Shown: positions 62,901-64,000 of the stretch, in pieces
Numbering within the stretch: position 1 is the stretch's first letter
Layout: each line of letters begins with the position of its first letter
Assembly (NCBI GenBank): GCA_022113835.1
Contig: JAILWY010000013.1
Coordinates: 15,796,001-15,860,000, forward strand
Length of the DNA stretch: 64,000 nt
Direction of reading: 5' to 3'
From: Atopsyche davidsoni
Taxonomy: Eukaryota; Arthropoda; Insecta; Trichoptera; Hydrobiosidae
Position numbers and translations under genes: made by a program
The notes under the pieces: model-generated
Databases searched by the model: none
What the model saw: the letters and a program-made list of their open reading frames with translations, nothing else
What the model was told of the DNA's origin: nothing

Positions 62901-63884
62901 CCAACCACTATACCACCAGGCAGATGATATTATTCAAATTTAATACTTTAAAGCAAACAAAAAGTCTTTTTACTATAGTTCATTGAAATAATAATAAAAC
63001 TTACCTAAGCGCCCTGTGCTTCCTTGGTACACGCATTGTCCCTCGGCTAGAGTGTAGAGATGATCGAACATCTCGAACAGCCGAGCAGAGGGCTGGTGAA
63101 TGGTGCAGATGATGGTGCGGCCTCCTCGAGCCAGAGTCTTGAGCAGGGAGATGCACTGGAAGCACGAAGAGCTGTCCAGCCCCGATGTTGGTTCATCAAA
63201 GAACATGATTGGAGGATTGTTCACTAACTCCAGGGCGATGGACAGACGTTTCTTTTGACCACCTGATAGATTCGATGTCATGGTTTTTCGGTGCACCTCC
63301 AAACCGAGAGTGTCCAAGATCTCTCGAATCTGTTGAAAAATATTATGTAAGTAGTATCTATACGTCAGTCTGTAGTTTAATATACTTCTCTCTAAGAATA
63401 AACGTATTGTTATAAAATAATCATTTATAAACAATACATGAAATAATAAAAAGAAACAAATAGCATTAAAAAAAGCTTATTTATTATTTATAGCGAATGC
63501 ATTGGAGGTTATTTTAATCAAACACAAAAGAATCTCATTCTATAATAGCTTGCGTGCATCAGCCGAGTCTCATAAAGGACATTGCATACTTAAATAAAGA
63601 TTTATATTTTTAAAGATCTCGGATATCCTTAATAGACACTATTTGGTTTCGAAAGAATGATTTTTTATTTTATAAATTTTAGGTGGGCGCTCACCACTTC
63701 GTCCTTCTTATTCCTGGAGAGGGTGGAGGGCAGCTTGAGGCTGGTGGCCACGGCCATGGCCTCCTCCACGGTGAGGTTGGAGTGCAGCTGGTTGTCCTGC
63801 ATGATGTAGCAGGACAGCTTGCGGAACTGGGACAGGTTGCGTTCGTTGCCGTTCATGGTGATGCTTCCCTCGATACCGGTCGTT
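59760..63884 (-). CDS. ABCG half transporter B (ABCG1/ABCG4-like), 5'-truncated by window edge
   Basis: Exons in coding order: 63884-63695, 63329-63005, 62542-62401, 62208-62003, 61873-61713, 61447-61279, 61061-60961, 60857-60702, 60426-60241 and 59918-59760. Together 1795 nt: one leftover base of a split codon, 597 residues and TAA, all phases consistent. Seen: Q-loop [10 protein letters not shown]; signature [13 protein letters not shown]; Walker B IMFFDE; D-loop SGLDSSS; switch [18 protein letters not shown] linker start; [37 protein letters not shown]; and C-terminal TYCHFKSP before the last helix. All expected catalytic motifs are present except Walker A, whose exon must lie beyond position 64000. 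It matches the ABCG1/4 family more closely than A does in the signature and H-loop. Substrate unknown; by family, lipid or sterol export. Upstream neighbour and tandem paralogue of A. Confidence 0.95.
60241..60426 (-). CDS. Transporter B exon (TM5 and extracellular loop)
   Basis: Acceptor ATCTTTCAG, donor CCAG|GTAATT; 186 nt. Encodes [40 protein letters not shown] and [18 protein letters not shown]. Confidence 0.95.
60702..60857 (-). CDS. Transporter B exon (TM3-4 region)
   Basis: Acceptor TGTGTTTCAG, donor GCAG|GTAAAT; 156 nt. Encodes [20 protein letters not shown] and [15 protein letters not shown], two hydrophobic segments. Confidence 0.94.
60961..61061 (-). CDS. Transporter B exon (intracellular loop)
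   Basis: Acceptor TTTCTTTTAG, donor TCCAG|GTAAAT. Encodes [20 protein letters not shown] and [14 protein letters not shown]; 101 nt, equal to the first part of exon 8 of transporter A. Confidence 0.94.
61279..61447 (-). CDS. Transporter B exon (TM1-2)
   Basis: Acceptor TTTGTTTCAG, donor AGCT|GTGAGT; 169 nt. Encodes [20 protein letters not shown] and [20 protein letters not shown], the first two membrane helices. Confidence 0.95.
61713..61873 (-). CDS. Transporter B exon (pre-TM segment)
   Basis: Acceptor CTATTTCCAG. Encodes [20 protein letters not shown] to [20 protein letters not shown], the amphipathic helix before TM1. The donor is TGG|GTGCGA, a non-consensus but GT-starting site; joining W to TLMYLRLF gives the family-typical reading. 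Confidence 0.9.
62003..62208 (-). CDS. Transporter B exon (hydrophilic linker)
   Basis: Acceptor TAATTTCAG, donor AAAAG|GTGTGC. Encodes an Asn-rich linker ([20 protein letters not shown] to TNDISKGK) between the ATPase and membrane domains. It is not conserved with transporter A. Confidence 0.88.
62401..62542 (-). CDS. Transporter B exon (end of ATPase domain)
   Basis: Acceptor GTTCTCCAG, donor ATCAG|GTACAA. Encodes [20 protein letters not shown] then [20 protein letters not shown]. Placed by phase and homology; no long ORF marks it. Confidence 0.93.
63005..63329 (-). CDS. Transporter B exon (signature, Walker B, D- and H-loops)
   Basis: Acceptor TTTTTCAACAG, donor TTAG|GTAAGT. Encodes [47 protein letters not shown] and [19 protein letters not shown]. 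In transporter A this stretch is interrupted by an intron right after the Walker B DEPTT codons. Confidence 0.96.
63695..63884 (-). CDS. Transporter B exon (Q-loop)
   Basis: Acceptor TTTCTTTTCAG, donor GTG|GTGAGC; 190 nt. Encodes [31 protein letters not shown] and [15 protein letters not shown]. Its first base completes a codon from the missing Walker A exon. Confidence 0.95.
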
Positions 63885-64000
63885 CTGAAAAGAAAAAAAT
63901 CTTCAAACAAACCTGATATACTAAACATTTAACTTTTTGAACATTGTCAAAATATAACTTATTATTTGTGTTCTACTTTCTAAACGTGAAATATAATTAC

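Noticed and set aside
1..64000. CRISPR arrays, operons, ribosome-binding sites
   Set aside because: The window is clearly eukaryotic; the repeats are dispersed or terminal inverted repeats, not regularly spaced arrays.

Overview
The window is nuclear DNA from an arthropod, almost certainly an insect. It is strongly AT-rich, its genes are interrupted by introns with standard GT/AG sites, and it is packed with decayed insect-type transposons. The species cannot be named from the sequence; a hemipteran or other insect with a large, repeat-rich genome would fit. Three real genes are visible and all are assembled here from exons. No rRNA gene, intact tRNA gene, CRISPR array, operon or prokaryotic feature was seen.

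Layout: (1) About 1-9.7 kb, + strand: the last five coding exons (6899-9720) of a GALNT2/Pgant2-type polypeptide N-acetylgalactosaminyltransferase, preceded by about 6.9 kb of upstream sequence, probably intron, with a mariner relic, SINE and MITE pieces. (2) 9.7-15.0 kb: AT-rich convergent intergenic/3' UTR DNA. (3) 15.0-48.3 kb, - strand: ABC transporter 'A', an ABCG1/ABCG4-type half transporter in nine coding exons. Its exon lengths sum to 1926 nt with consistent splice phases, giving an intact 641-residue protein. The first coding exon lies 25.7 kb from the second, and that intron holds most of the mobile elements: a pogo/Tigger MITE, a Helitron derivative, a hAT-like element, a decayed R1-type LINE, SINEs, MITEs and a 166-bp perfect palindrome. 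(4) 48.3-59.7 kb: intergenic DNA with a CpG-rich, CCAAT/Inr-containing region at 52.0-52.6 kb that is the best promoter candidate for transporter A. (5) 59.7-64 kb, - strand: ABC transporter 'B', a paralogue of A, with ten coding exons in the window; the 5' end (Walker A exon and upstream) lies past the right edge.

The two transporters are tandem paralogues in the same orientation. Two homologous exons have identical lengths (190 and 169 nt), and a 257-nt exon of A is split 101+156 in B. Both should make half transporters (one nucleotide-binding domain followed by six membrane helices) that work as homo- or heterodimers, by family analogy in lipid or sterol export. The glycosyltransferase is a Golgi enzyme that starts mucin-type O-glycosylation and has no functional link to the transporters.

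Most interesting items: the perfect palindrome made of two head-to-head SINE bodies; a possible alternative first exon of transporter A inside its giant intron; a CpG-rich inverted repeat with paired CCAAT boxes and an antisense exon-like signal near 20.6-21.0 kb; a six-copy MITE family with a conserved GGTTTCGCCAACC-like core; and an internally deleted Helitron that keeps pieces from both ends of its protein. No wholly new multi-gene system was found.
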